DNA of 64,000 nucleotides from Pseudomonas pharyngis (lineage in GTDB: Bacteria; Pseudomonadota; Gammaproteobacteria; Pseudomonadales; Pseudomonadaceae). The notes below the pieces were generated by a model. That model had not been told where the DNA came from. It worked only from the letters and a program-made list of their open reading frames with translations, and searched no databases. The stretch is taken from positions 124,001-188,000 of the forward strand of contig NZ_BQID01000012.1 of NCBI RefSeq assembly GCF_021602345.1, in the 5' to 3' direction. Within the stretch, counting starts at the first letter, position 1. Each line of letters starts with the position of its first letter. The translations under genes were made by a program, and so were the position numbers. This document shows, in pieces, positions 10,349 through 18,830 of the stretch.

Positions 10349-11343
10349 AGGGCCCAACCCTCGCGCGGTTGCTGCGCAGCCAGTTGGCCCAGTACTGCCA
10401 GATCCCGTTCGGCATGGCTCTGGCGCAGATACACCGGCAGGTCGGCCGCCAGGCGGGCAAAGTGCAGGTCCTTGCAGAACGGCCCGGCGCCAAGTGCCCG
10501 GCCAGTCTCGCGCATGACCTGTGCAGCGGCGTCCTCGACCACGGCACGCACACGCCGGGCCAACAACTCGGCGTCGGCTCCGGGATTGCTGTCGATGTCC
10601 AGGGCACTGACGCGCAGCACCTGTGCGGCGCCGTGCAGCGCGCTGTCGACGGCGCCGAGACTGGCCAGTGCGTGCGGTTCTTCACGCCGCGCACAGTGCT
10701 GGCGCAAGCGTTCGCCGATCTCCCTCGCGGCGCCGTACCAGCACGCGGCGATCCCGATTCCGCCGTGCCAGAAACCCGGACGTTGCAGATAGTCGCCAGG
10801 ATCGCCGATCGCCTGGGCCTCGACCTCATCGAACAGCACCTCGACGCTGCCGGTGGCGGCCATGCCGACCGCTTGCCAGCCTTGATCGGTGACGGTCACG
10901 CCCGGTTGGTCGAGGGCCACGGCCACCAGTTGCTGATGATCGTCCTCATCCCACGCCGTCAGCAGGGCATGACTGAGCACTGCCGCCCCGGAGCACCAGG
11001 CCTTGCGTCCATTCAACCGCACCATTTGCCCCGAACGGCTGACCCGAACCCGCGCCTGCGGTGGTTCAGCCGCCCACATGCCCCACGTGCTGCCGGGCGT
11101 CGGCGAGCCACCGAGTTGTTCGATGATTGCCAACGCATCGGTATGGCCTTCGTAGAGTTTGCACAGCCCCAGATCGTGCCCACCGACCTCGGACAGCCGT
11201 TGCCAGCGCTCCAGCGTACGACCGCTGCCGGGTAACGGCAGGCGATCGAGGCCGGCCTCGACCAGTTGCCGCAGACACAGGCCGAGGGCGGCAGTGTCGC
11301 GGTAGTCCGGCGCGTGCCGTGAGAGATAGACGGGCAAGTCCAT
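10345..11343 (-). CDS. Acyl-CoA dehydrogenase-like protein
   Basis: A 332-residue protein of the acyl-CoA dehydrogenase superfamily, shorter than the usual 380 or so. Seen are the middle beta domain (GSTWGMWAAEPP, VRLNGRKAWCSGA, ATGSVEVLFDEVEA) and a helical C-terminal domain. The ATG at 11343 lies one base after the glgX stop (TGACATG), with GAGGA inside the glgX end, so it is translationally coupled to glgX. It also overlaps the next PIG-L gene. The substrate is unknown; it may oxidise an acyl group or serve a flavin monooxygenase-like role as some distant members do. It is the link between the glucan genes and the deacetylase cassette. Confidence 0.8.
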   Translation of the reverse strand: MDLPVYLSRHAPDYRDTAALGLCLRQLVEAGLDRLPLPGSGRTLERWQRLSEVGGHDLGLCKLYEGHTDALAIIEQLGGSPTPGSTWGMWAAEPPQARVRVSRSGQMVRLNGRKAWCSGAAVLSHALLTAWDEDDHQQLVAVALDQPGVTVTDQGWQAVGMAATGSVEVLFDEVEAQAIGDPGDYLQRPGFWHGGIGIAACWYGAAREIGERLRQHCARREEPHALASLGAVDSALHGAAQVLRVSALDIDSNPGADAELLARRVRAVVEDAAAQVMRETGRALGAGPFCKDLHFARLAADLPVYLRQSHAERDLAVLGQLAAQQPREGWAL

Positions 11344-11344
11344 G

Positions 11345-13504
11345 TCAGTCCTCTTCTTCGCGTTGCAGTTCAAACAGCAACAGCGAGCGTCCGGTGACCG
11401 AGTACTCATGACCGAACTCAAAACGCTCCTGGCCACGGATCGATGGCTGGTTGGTGTCGATCATGCACGTCCAGAAACTGCCTTCAGGCACTTCCGGCAA
11501 GGTGAAGTTGACGATGTCGTGATGGGCGTTGACCACCAGCAGCAACGTGGCGTCGCCACCCTTGCGGCGGATCCCGGTTTCCTGGGCACGGCCGTCAAGC
11601 AACATGCCCATGCAGCGATTCTGCGCGTCATGCCAGTGTTCGGTGGTCATTTCCGTGGCGTCCGGCGCAAGCCAGGTCACGTCCTTGACGCCGATGTCCT
11701 CGTTGTATTCGCCGACCAGGAACCGCCCGCGTCGCAGGATCGGATACGCCAGGCGCAACTTGATCAGGCGTTTGACGAATTTCAGCAGCGCCTTGCCGTC
11801 CTCGCTCAGGTCCCAGTTGACCCAGCCGATCTCGCTGTCCTGGCAATACGCATTGTTGTTGCCGTCCTGGGTACGAGCGAATTCGTCGCCGGCCACGATC
11901 ATCGGTGTGCCCTGTGACAACAGCAGGGTGGCGAAGAAATTGCGCATCTGCCGGTGGCGCAGTGCATTGATTTCCGGATCGTCGGTAGGGCCTTCGACGC
12001 CGTGGTTCCAGGACAGGTTGTTGTTGCTGCCGTCCTGATTGTTTTCGTCGTTGGCCTCGTTGTGCTTGTCGTTGTAGGACACCAGATCATTGAGGGTGAA
12101 GCCGTCGTGGGCGGTGACGAAGTTGACCGACGAATAAGGCCGGCGACCGCGCTGGTTGAACATTTCCCCGGAGGCGGTCATGCGGCTGGCGAAGTCGGCG
12201 AGTTGGCCGTCGTCGCCTTTCCAGAAGGCACGCACGGTGTCGCGGAACTTGTCGTTCCACTCGACCCAGCCCGGCGGGAAATTGCCGACCTGATAACCGC
12301 CGGGGCCACAGTCCCAGGGCTCGGCGATCATTTTTACCTGACGCAGCACCGGATCCTGGCGGCAGGCCACGAGGAAACTGTGCCGTTCATCAAAGCCGTC
12401 GTGATAGCGACCGAGGATGGTCGCCAGGTCGAAGCGGAAGCCGTCGACGTGCATTTCACTGGCCCAGTAGCGCAGCGAGTCGGTGACCATTTGCAGCACG
12501 CACGGGTGGCTCAGGTCGAGGGTGTTACCGGTGCCGGAATCGTTGATGTAGAAGCGCTTGTCGTCCGGCATCAAGCGGTAGTACGAGGCGTTGTCGATCC
12601 CGCGCATCGACAGGGTCGGGCCTTGCTCGTTGCCTTCGGCGGTGTGGTTGTAGACCACGTCGAGAATCACTTCGAGATTGGCGTCGTGCAGGTGCGCGAC
12701 CATTTCCTTGAACTCGGCAATCTTGCCGCTGGCCAGATAGCGCGGATCCGGGGCGAAGAACGCGATGCTGTTGTAGCCCCAGTAATTGGTCATGCCCTTG
12801 TGCAGCAAGTGCTGGTCATTGACGAAGGCATGGATCGGCAACAGTTCGACGGTCGACACGCCCAACTTGCGGATGTGTTCGAGCACATCGTCGACCATCA
12901 ACCCGGCAAACGTGCCGCGCACATTCTCCGGCACCGAAGGGTGGCGCATGCTGATGCCGCGCACGTGGGTCTCGTAAATGATGGTCTTGTCCCACGGCAC
13001 GCTGACGCGATGGTCGTGGCCCCAGGTGTGCGCCGGGTCGATAACCTTGCACTTGGGGACGAAGGGCGCGCTGTCGCGCTCGTCGAAACTGAGGTCGGCG
13101 TCCGGGTGGCCGATGGTGTAGCCGAACAGCGCTTCGGACCATTTCAATTCGCCCACCAATTGCTTGGCATAGGGGTCGATCAGCAACTTGTTGTGGTTGA
13201 AGCGGTGGCCGTTGGCTGGGTCATAGGGTCCGTAGACCCGGTAACCGTAGATCAGTCCCGGATGCGCATCGGGCAGATAGCCGTGGTAGATCTCGTCGGT
13301 GTATTCCGGCAGTTCGATGCGTTCGAGTTCGACTTCGCCGGCATCGTCGAAAATGCACAGCTCGACCCGGGTGGCGTTGGCGGAGAACAGCGCGAAGTTC
13401 ACCCCCAGACCATCCCAGGTCGCGCCGAGCGGGAAGGGCAGGCCTTCACGGATGCGCGAGGGTTCGGCGTGCGCGGCGGGCTCGGCTTTCTTTGGACGGG
13501 TCAT
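11345..13504 (-). CDS. glgX: Glycogen debranching enzyme GlgX
   Basis: Hydrolyses alpha-1,6 branches of glycogen-type glucan. The 719-residue protein has an N-terminal CBM48 (PLGATWDGLGVNFALFS) and a GH13 barrel with VVYNHTAEGN near residue 283, GFRFDLATIL with nucleophile Asp near 354, AEPWDCGPGG with the catalytic Glu near 391 and TAHDGFTLND near 463. Its ATG follows GCAGGAGCACCT. It lies 108 bases after the DUF2934 gene and is coupled to the acyl-CoA dehydrogenase gene. Debranched chains would feed MalQ and TreY encoded upstream in the same direction. Confidence 0.97.
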   Translation of the reverse strand: MTRPKKAEPAAHAEPSRIREGLPFPLGATWDGLGVNFALFSANATRVELCIFDDAGEVELERIELPEYTDEIYHGYLPDAHPGLIYGYRVYGPYDPANGHRFNHNKLLIDPYAKQLVGELKWSEALFGYTIGHPDADLSFDERDSAPFVPKCKVIDPAHTWGHDHRVSVPWDKTIIYETHVRGISMRHPSVPENVRGTFAGLMVDDVLEHIRKLGVSTVELLPIHAFVNDQHLLHKGMTNYWGYNSIAFFAPDPRYLASGKIAEFKEMVAHLHDANLEVILDVVYNHTAEGNEQGPTLSMRGIDNASYYRLMPDDKRFYINDSGTGNTLDLSHPCVLQMVTDSLRYWASEMHVDGFRFDLATILGRYHDGFDERHSFLVACRQDPVLRQVKMIAEPWDCGPGGYQVGNFPPGWVEWNDKFRDTVRAFWKGDDGQLADFASRMTASGEMFNQRGRRPYSSVNFVTAHDGFTLNDLVSYNDKHNEANDENNQDGSNNNLSWNHGVEGPTDDPEINALRHRQMRNFFATLLLSQGTPMIVAGDEFARTQDGNNNAYCQDSEIGWVNWDLSEDGKALLKFVKRLIKLRLAYPILRRGRFLVGEYNEDIGVKDVTWLAPDATEMTTEHWHDAQNRCMGMLLDGRAQETGIRRKGGDATLLLVVNAHHDIVNFTLPEVPEGSFWTCMIDTNQPSIRGQERFEFGHEYSVTGRSLLLFELQREEED

Positions 13505-13612
13505 AGGTGCTCCTGCAAAAAATCGGGGGGTAGGTGTTTTTCGAGGACGAGCGAGCCCTCGGTGGCGAGCGAACCCGCCACACGGTTATTCAAATCAATG
13601 GTTCGGGGGGCG

Positions 13613-13948
13613 TCAGACCGCAGGCGGCTTGCGTGGCGCGCGGGGCTTTTTCTCGGTGGCTTTTTCGCCCGGAGGAATCACTTTGGCAGCACCGGCGGGC
13701 TTGGCCTTCGTCGTGGTGGCTGTCTTGGGTTTGGCAGCTGTCCCTTTGCCGTCGAGCGCTTTGCTGGTGGCGGTCTTGCCGGCGGTTTTACTGCCGGCGG
13801 CTTTTGGCGATTTTTTCGGCGCCAATGCTTCGGCTTCGGCCAGTTTGCGTGCCATCTCCCAGTGGCGGGCGTCCTGGCCCTCGGGTTTACCTTCGGATTC
13901 CCAGATCTGATAGGCGAATTCGCGGATGCGTTTATCGTCGGTACTCAT
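13613..13948 (-). CDS. DUF2934 domain protein with Lys/Ala-rich tail
   Basis: A 111-residue protein of unknown function. Residues 5-40 (RIREFAYQIWESEGKPEGQD and the following HWEMA) match the short DUF2934 helix pattern. The rest is a low-complexity tail rich in Lys, Ala, Thr and Pro, likely disordered and strongly basic, able to bind nucleic acid or polyanions. The ATG follows AGGAGC by a good distance. It lies 29 bases after treY, so it travels with the trehalose genes; DUF2934 proteins commonly accompany such genes in pseudomonads. Confidence 0.85.
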   Translation of the reverse strand: MSTDDKRIREFAYQIWESEGKPEGQDARHWEMARKLAEAEALAPKKSPKAAGSKTAGKTATSKALDGKGTAAKPKTATTTKAKPAGAAKVIPPGEKATEKKPRAPRKPPAV

Positions 13949-13977
13949 CGCAATGCTCCTGAACTGAACTCATGCTG

Positions 13978-16755
13978 CTAGACGTGTTGGATAAGCAGAT
14001 TGACCGGGAAATCCCCCAGCGCGGCGCTGACCTTCAGCTCCCTGTTTTTTGTGACTGCGGTGCTCGAAAAAAGTCCCTTCGGATTTTCGTCATAGGCGTC
14101 GAACGGTAAAACCACCCGCGTATCGCCCCAGCGCAGCGCGTCAACCATCGGCACAGCACTGTTTTCCAGCAAGGTTGCGCAACGGATCGGCACGATCACG
14201 ATGATCCGGCGCTCCCCATGCTCGCGGGCAAACGCGAGCACGTTGTGCGCCTGGCTGCCCAGCACCTCGAGGGCCTGGTACGAACCCTGGCGAAACAACT
14301 CGGTGTGGTCGGCGCGCAGACGCAGCACCTCGGCGATCAATGCTTGCTTGATTCGCCCGTCGCGCCAGTTCGCCAACAGTTCCTGAACCGGCCTGGGTGC
14401 CTCCAGCGCCTGCTGCCTGGCGGCATAGTCCACTGGCCGGCGGTTGTCCGGGTCGACCATGCTGAAGTCCCAGAACTCGTTGCCTTGATACAAGTCCGGC
14501 ACTCCCGGCACCGTCATGCGCAGCAAGGTTTGCGCCAGACCGTTGAGGGCGCCGGCGGCGGCGATGCTGTTGACGGTCTTGGCCAGCGCTCCGCGCAGCA
14601 GTTCGCCTTCAGGAGCCAGCAGTAATTGTTCGGTGAACGCCTGGGCTGCGTTTTCGTAGGCTTCGTTCGGCGCGCTCCAGCTGCTTTGCAGCTTGGCTTC
14701 GCGCAGGGCTTTCTGCTGCCACTGCCAGACACGTTTGGCGTAATCGGCGAAGCCCGCCTGATCGTCGTCACGCAACTCCAGCGGCCAACTGCCGAGCAGC
14801 GCCTGATAAAGGATCAGTTCGTCCGCAGACGACGGCAGCTGATCGTCATTGCGCAGCGGCCGGGCGAGGGCGCGCCACAGCTCGATCTGTTCGGCGTACC
14901 AATGGCTGCGCTCGCTGAGCACGGCCAGCCGCGCGCGGGTGTCTTCCCCGCGTTTGTGGTCGTGGGTGGCGGTGGCCAACAGATTGTCGGGAAAGCTCTC
15001 CAGACGTTGCAGGTTCACCGCGTGAAAGTCGCTGACCGGCGCACTGAACTGCTCGGTGTTGTAGCCGACGTCATTGCGCGACAGCAGCACCGCCGAACGA
15101 TACAGCGCGGTGTCTTCCACCGCTTTGGCGGCGGCCGGCGAAGTGAGCTGTTGAAAGCGCACGCAGGCATGGCGCAGGATTTTGCGCGAGCGCCCACGGG
15201 GTTTGCGCCGCCATGGCTGACCACCGAGCCAACCGGCTACGGAGTCCAGCACTGGCCAATCAGCTTCGCTCAATGTCTGCCGTGCACCGTCCATGGCCTG
15301 CTGGAAAAACACCTCGTCCCGGGCCGAGCGGCCCATCGGGGTGATGTAGGTGCGATAGACCGGGAAGTGCACGATCAGCGCCTGCAACACCCGGCGGATC
15401 GAGCCGAGCGTAAGGTCGCGGGTCATCAGGTCGTCGCGTGCCACTTGCAGCAGGGCCTGGGCGACGCTTTCGCAATCGCTGGCCAGCGAGCCGTTGAGGA
15501 TCTGCTGGCGCGCCAGTTGGGCTTCTTCGATGAACGCGGCGGGGCGCTCGGTACGGCGTTGCCACAAGTCACCGAGCACGTGTTCGCCGTCCGGGTCGTG
15601 TTGCAGCAGCGACAGCTGGTTCATGAATTCGTAACCGGTGCTGCCGTCCACGGCCCAGTCGGTGGGCAGGGTTTCGCCGTCGCCGAGAATCTTCTCGACG
15701 TAGATCGGCAAGTGCCGGCCCGGCGCCAGGTGATCGAGGCGGCGGCGCAGCTTGCGGCAGTAACCGCGCGGGTCGGCGAGGCCGTCGATGTGGTCGATGC
15801 GCAGGCCGTCGATCAAGCCCTCGCCGATCAACTGGAAAATCTTGCCGTGGGTGGCCTCGAACACAGCCGGACGCTCGACCCGCAAACCGCCGAGTTCGTT
15901 GATGTCGAAGAAGCGCCGCCAGTTGATGTCGTCCGCCGCCGTGCGCCAGCTCGCCAGACGATAGCTTTGCCGCTCCAGCAATTGGTGCAGGCGCTGAAAA
16001 CCGTCTTCGGTCTTCGAATCGTAGTGCGTCAGGTTGCGCTCAATGGCCTGCAGAATCTGCGGGTCGCTGGCCAGTTGCTGAAGTTCTTCCTTGAGCGGAA
16101 TCGCCAGCGCGCGAGCGTCGGTCTGATAACTGAGCGCGCTGAAACGTTCAGCGAGGGCCCTGAGGGCTTCGTTCGGTGTGTCAGCGGATCTGAGCAGTTC
16201 GCCGTAGTCGCCGGGGCAGATGGGGAAGTGATGCTCGTAATGCTCGACATGGAAGGTGCCACTTTCGGCGTTGAACACCAGCGGCAGAGTCGCGTCCTGC
16301 AACGCGACGCCATAGTCACTGCCGAGAAACGGCAACAGCAACTGGCCTTCCATCAATGGGTCGGGCGAGTGCCACTGAATGTCGAAGAACTCGCCGTAGG
16401 GGCTGAGCCGTCCCCATTCCAGCAGATCGAGCCACCACGGGTTGTCCCCGCCACCGACTGCCATGTGATTGGAGACGATGTCGAGGATCAGCCCCATACC
16501 GTGCTCGCGCAGGCTGGCGACCAGACGACGCAAGGCTGGCTCGCCGCCAAGTTCCGGATTGACCCGGGTCGGGTCGACCACGTCGTAGCCATGCATCGAG
16601 CCCGCACGGGCGGCGAGCAACGGCGAGGCATAAATGTGGCTGATGCCGAGTCGGGAGAAATAAGGCACCAGCGGCACCGCCTGATCAAGGGTGAAACCGC
16701 GATGAAATTGCAGGCGAACCGTGGCGCGCAGTGTCGGGATAGGCAATGCACTCAT
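13978..16755 (-). CDS. treY: Maltooligosyl trehalose synthase TreY
   Basis: Converts the reducing-end glucose of a linear maltooligosaccharide into an alpha,alpha-1,1-linked trehalose unit. The 925-residue length and GH13_26 motifs fit: DIVSNHMAVGG near residue 93, GLRIDHIDGL with nucleophile Asp near 315, YVEKILG with the catalytic Glu near 350, and ATHDHKRGEDTRARL near 597. Its ATG overlaps the malQ stop (ATGA). It works directly with TreZ, encoded upstream, which cuts off the trehalose. Confidence 0.97.
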   Translation of the reverse strand: MSALPIPTLRATVRLQFHRGFTLDQAVPLVPYFSRLGISHIYASPLLAARAGSMHGYDVVDPTRVNPELGGEPALRRLVASLREHGMGLILDIVSNHMAVGGGDNPWWLDLLEWGRLSPYGEFFDIQWHSPDPLMEGQLLLPFLGSDYGVALQDATLPLVFNAESGTFHVEHYEHHFPICPGDYGELLRSADTPNEALRALAERFSALSYQTDARALAIPLKEELQQLASDPQILQAIERNLTHYDSKTEDGFQRLHQLLERQSYRLASWRTAADDINWRRFFDINELGGLRVERPAVFEATHGKIFQLIGEGLIDGLRIDHIDGLADPRGYCRKLRRRLDHLAPGRHLPIYVEKILGDGETLPTDWAVDGSTGYEFMNQLSLLQHDPDGEHVLGDLWQRRTERPAAFIEEAQLARQQILNGSLASDCESVAQALLQVARDDLMTRDLTLGSIRRVLQALIVHFPVYRTYITPMGRSARDEVFFQQAMDGARQTLSEADWPVLDSVAGWLGGQPWRRKPRGRSRKILRHACVRFQQLTSPAAAKAVEDTALYRSAVLLSRNDVGYNTEQFSAPVSDFHAVNLQRLESFPDNLLATATHDHKRGEDTRARLAVLSERSHWYAEQIELWRALARPLRNDDQLPSSADELILYQALLGSWPLELRDDDQAGFADYAKRVWQWQQKALREAKLQSSWSAPNEAYENAAQAFTEQLLLAPEGELLRGALAKTVNSIAAAGALNGLAQTLLRMTVPGVPDLYQGNEFWDFSMVDPDNRRPVDYAARQQALEAPRPVQELLANWRDGRIKQALIAEVLRLRADHTELFRQGSYQALEVLGSQAHNVLAFAREHGERRIIVIVPIRCATLLENSAVPMVDALRWGDTRVVLPFDAYDENPKGLFSSTAVTKNRELKVSAALGDFPVNLLIQHV

Positions 16756-18830
16756 TGGTCACGCTCGGCTGCTTGAAGGCGGGCACACGCCAATAGTTCC
16801 AGGCGTCTTGCGGCGTCGACACCGTCGAGCAGTGTCTCACTGGTGGCCGGCAAGCGGCGCGACCAGTTCGGGTGGGTGTCGATGGTGCCGGGCAGGTTGG
16901 CCTGTTCGTCGAGCCCCAGCGCATCTTCCAGTGGCAATAGCACCAGCGGCGCGCGAGTGTGGCCGAGGAAACGCACAGCGGCGTCGACCACCTGATCGGC
17001 CTCGTGGGATTCCTCGCGAAAGTTCTGCGGGTCCTGGCTCAAGGCACTGCGCAGGCCTTCACGCTCGCGTTCGCGGTAACGGCGCCAGTCGATTTCGCCG
17101 TTGGCATCGACCAGCCCGAGCCGCGCGTTCCAGTCGATGTCGCGGCCATGCCACCAGCCGTTGAGCGTCGGCAGATCGTGGGTGCTGGTAGTGGCCAGTG
17201 CGTTGTCCGGCCAGTCGAGGATCGGTTTGAAATGGGTGTTGTCCTGTTCGAACAACAGCACGCGCATGCCGAGCATGGCGCGGGCGATCAGTTTCTCCCG
17301 CAGGCCGTCGGGTACGGTGCCGAGGTCTTCACCGAGCACTATCGCTTGATGACGATGGGATTCGAGGGTCAGCAGACGCAGCAAGTCGTCCACCGGGTAA
17401 TACAGGTACGCACCGTCTGCCGGGGCGGAACCGTTGGGGATGACCCATAACCGTTGCAGGCCCATGACGTGGTCGATGCGCAGCCCGCCGGCGTGGGCGA
17501 AGTTGGCGCGCAGCATCTCGATAAACGCGCGAAAACCGTTGCGCACCAGGCCTTCCGGGGAAAACGCGGAAATACCCCAGCCCTGTCCGGAGCGATTGAG
17601 AATGTCCGGCGGCGCACCGACGGTCAGCGAGGCGAGCAGTTCGTCCTGAAAACTCCAGGCCTGGCTGCCGGCGCCGTCGGCACCCACCGCCAGGTCAGCG
17701 ATCAGGCCGATGCCCATGCCGGCGCTGCGAGCGGCGGTCTGGGCACGTTCCAGGCAGCGGTGAATCAACCATTGGCAGAACGCGAAGTAACTGATGCGCT
17801 CGGCGTATTCCTCGGCAAATGCGCCGAGCGCTGCGCCGCGCGGGTCGTGCCAGTGTTCCGGCCATTCGCGCCAGTCGAGGCTCTCGCCACGGGCGGCGCG
17901 CATTTCCTGGATGGCTTCGAAGCGGCAGTGGTTTTCCAGCGCTTCACCGCCGGCATCGCGGAAACTGGAGAAGTCGGCATGCAGCGGGTGTTCGCCGTTG
18001 ATGAAACCGTCGTACAAGGCTTGCAGGAGTTTCAATTTGGCTTCGGCCGCTTTCGGCCAGTCGACCAGTTTCAGGTCTTCCAGTTGCTTGAACTGGTCGG
18101 TCAGGCCGGCGGCGTCAATCGCATCACGCAGCGCGCGCTCGCCGAGGATGGTCCCCGGTGCGGCATACAGCGGATTGAGAAACAGCCGACTGGACGGCGA
18201 GTAAGGGCTGTAGCGCCCGGTGTCGGCGCTGAACATCGCGTGCAATGGGCTGATCGCCAGTGCATCGGCACCCCGTTCGCCGGCCACCCGGGCCAGTTCT
18301 TCCAGGGCCTGGGTATCGCCGAAACCGCCATCGCCAGGGCGACGCAAACCATAAAGCTGCACGCTCAGGCCCCAAGCGCGCGGGATCGGACTGTCCACCG
18401 CGTCGCCCACGCTGAAGCAGCGTTCCGGCGCCACGGCCAGGGTGAATTGCTGATCGGCGATGTGCACTTGCTGATAGCCGACCGGAATCTCTCCGGGCAG
18501 TATCGACTCGGCATCAAGCCGCAGGCTCAAGCGCGAGCCATCTTCAAGGTGAATCTCACAAGGGGTTTCTGGTTCGAAATAGCGCGCCAGATCCAGGCCC
18601 TTGCCGAGATCGGCAGTAAGCAGTGGCGGCAGTTGGCGATTTTCCTGTACCTGTTGCAGTTCAAGCAGGCTGGCGTCGATTTCCTGGGCAGTGCCGGCCG
18701 GGTGGCCGAGACCGATCAGCACATTGCGAAGCACGGCCGGGGCGACTTTTTGGGCTCGCCCGTTGGCGTCGATCCAGTCGACGGCAAGGCCGGCTCGGCT
18801 GGCGAGAATTTCCAGTTGCGCATCGCTCAT
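16752..18830 (-). CDS. malQ: 4-alpha-glucanotransferase MalQ
   Basis: Transfers maltooligosyl segments between glucan chains (disproportionation), keeping chains long enough for TreY. A GH77 protein of 692 residues from the ATG at 18830, which overlaps the treZ stop as ATGA; an upstream in-frame start inside treZ is unlikely. Motifs include GLRIDHVMGLQRLW with the nucleophile Asp near residue 447, LGEDLGTVPD with the catalytic Glu near 497 and STHDLPTLNGWW near 547. The N-terminal 80 or so residues form the extension usual in bacterial MalQ. It is coupled to treZ and treY on both sides. Confidence 0.95.
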   Translation of the reverse strand: MSDAQLEILASRAGLAVDWIDANGRAQKVAPAVLRNVLIGLGHPAGTAQEIDASLLELQQVQENRQLPPLLTADLGKGLDLARYFEPETPCEIHLEDGSRLSLRLDAESILPGEIPVGYQQVHIADQQFTLAVAPERCFSVGDAVDSPIPRAWGLSVQLYGLRRPGDGGFGDTQALEELARVAGERGADALAISPLHAMFSADTGRYSPYSPSSRLFLNPLYAAPGTILGERALRDAIDAAGLTDQFKQLEDLKLVDWPKAAEAKLKLLQALYDGFINGEHPLHADFSSFRDAGGEALENHCRFEAIQEMRAARGESLDWREWPEHWHDPRGAALGAFAEEYAERISYFAFCQWLIHRCLERAQTAARSAGMGIGLIADLAVGADGAGSQAWSFQDELLASLTVGAPPDILNRSGQGWGISAFSPEGLVRNGFRAFIEMLRANFAHAGGLRIDHVMGLQRLWVIPNGSAPADGAYLYYPVDDLLRLLTLESHRHQAIVLGEDLGTVPDGLREKLIARAMLGMRVLLFEQDNTHFKPILDWPDNALATTSTHDLPTLNGWWHGRDIDWNARLGLVDANGEIDWRRYREREREGLRSALSQDPQNFREESHEADQVVDAAVRFLGHTRAPLVLLPLEDALGLDEQANLPGTIDTHPNWSRRLPATSETLLDGVDAARRLELLACARLQAAERDQ

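Noticed and set aside
11954-16776. Very long plus-strand ORFs (675 and 716 codons) opposite glgX and treY
   Set aside because: They cover conserved GH13 genes on the other strand, are compositionally odd (His, Val, Gln rich) and show no domains.
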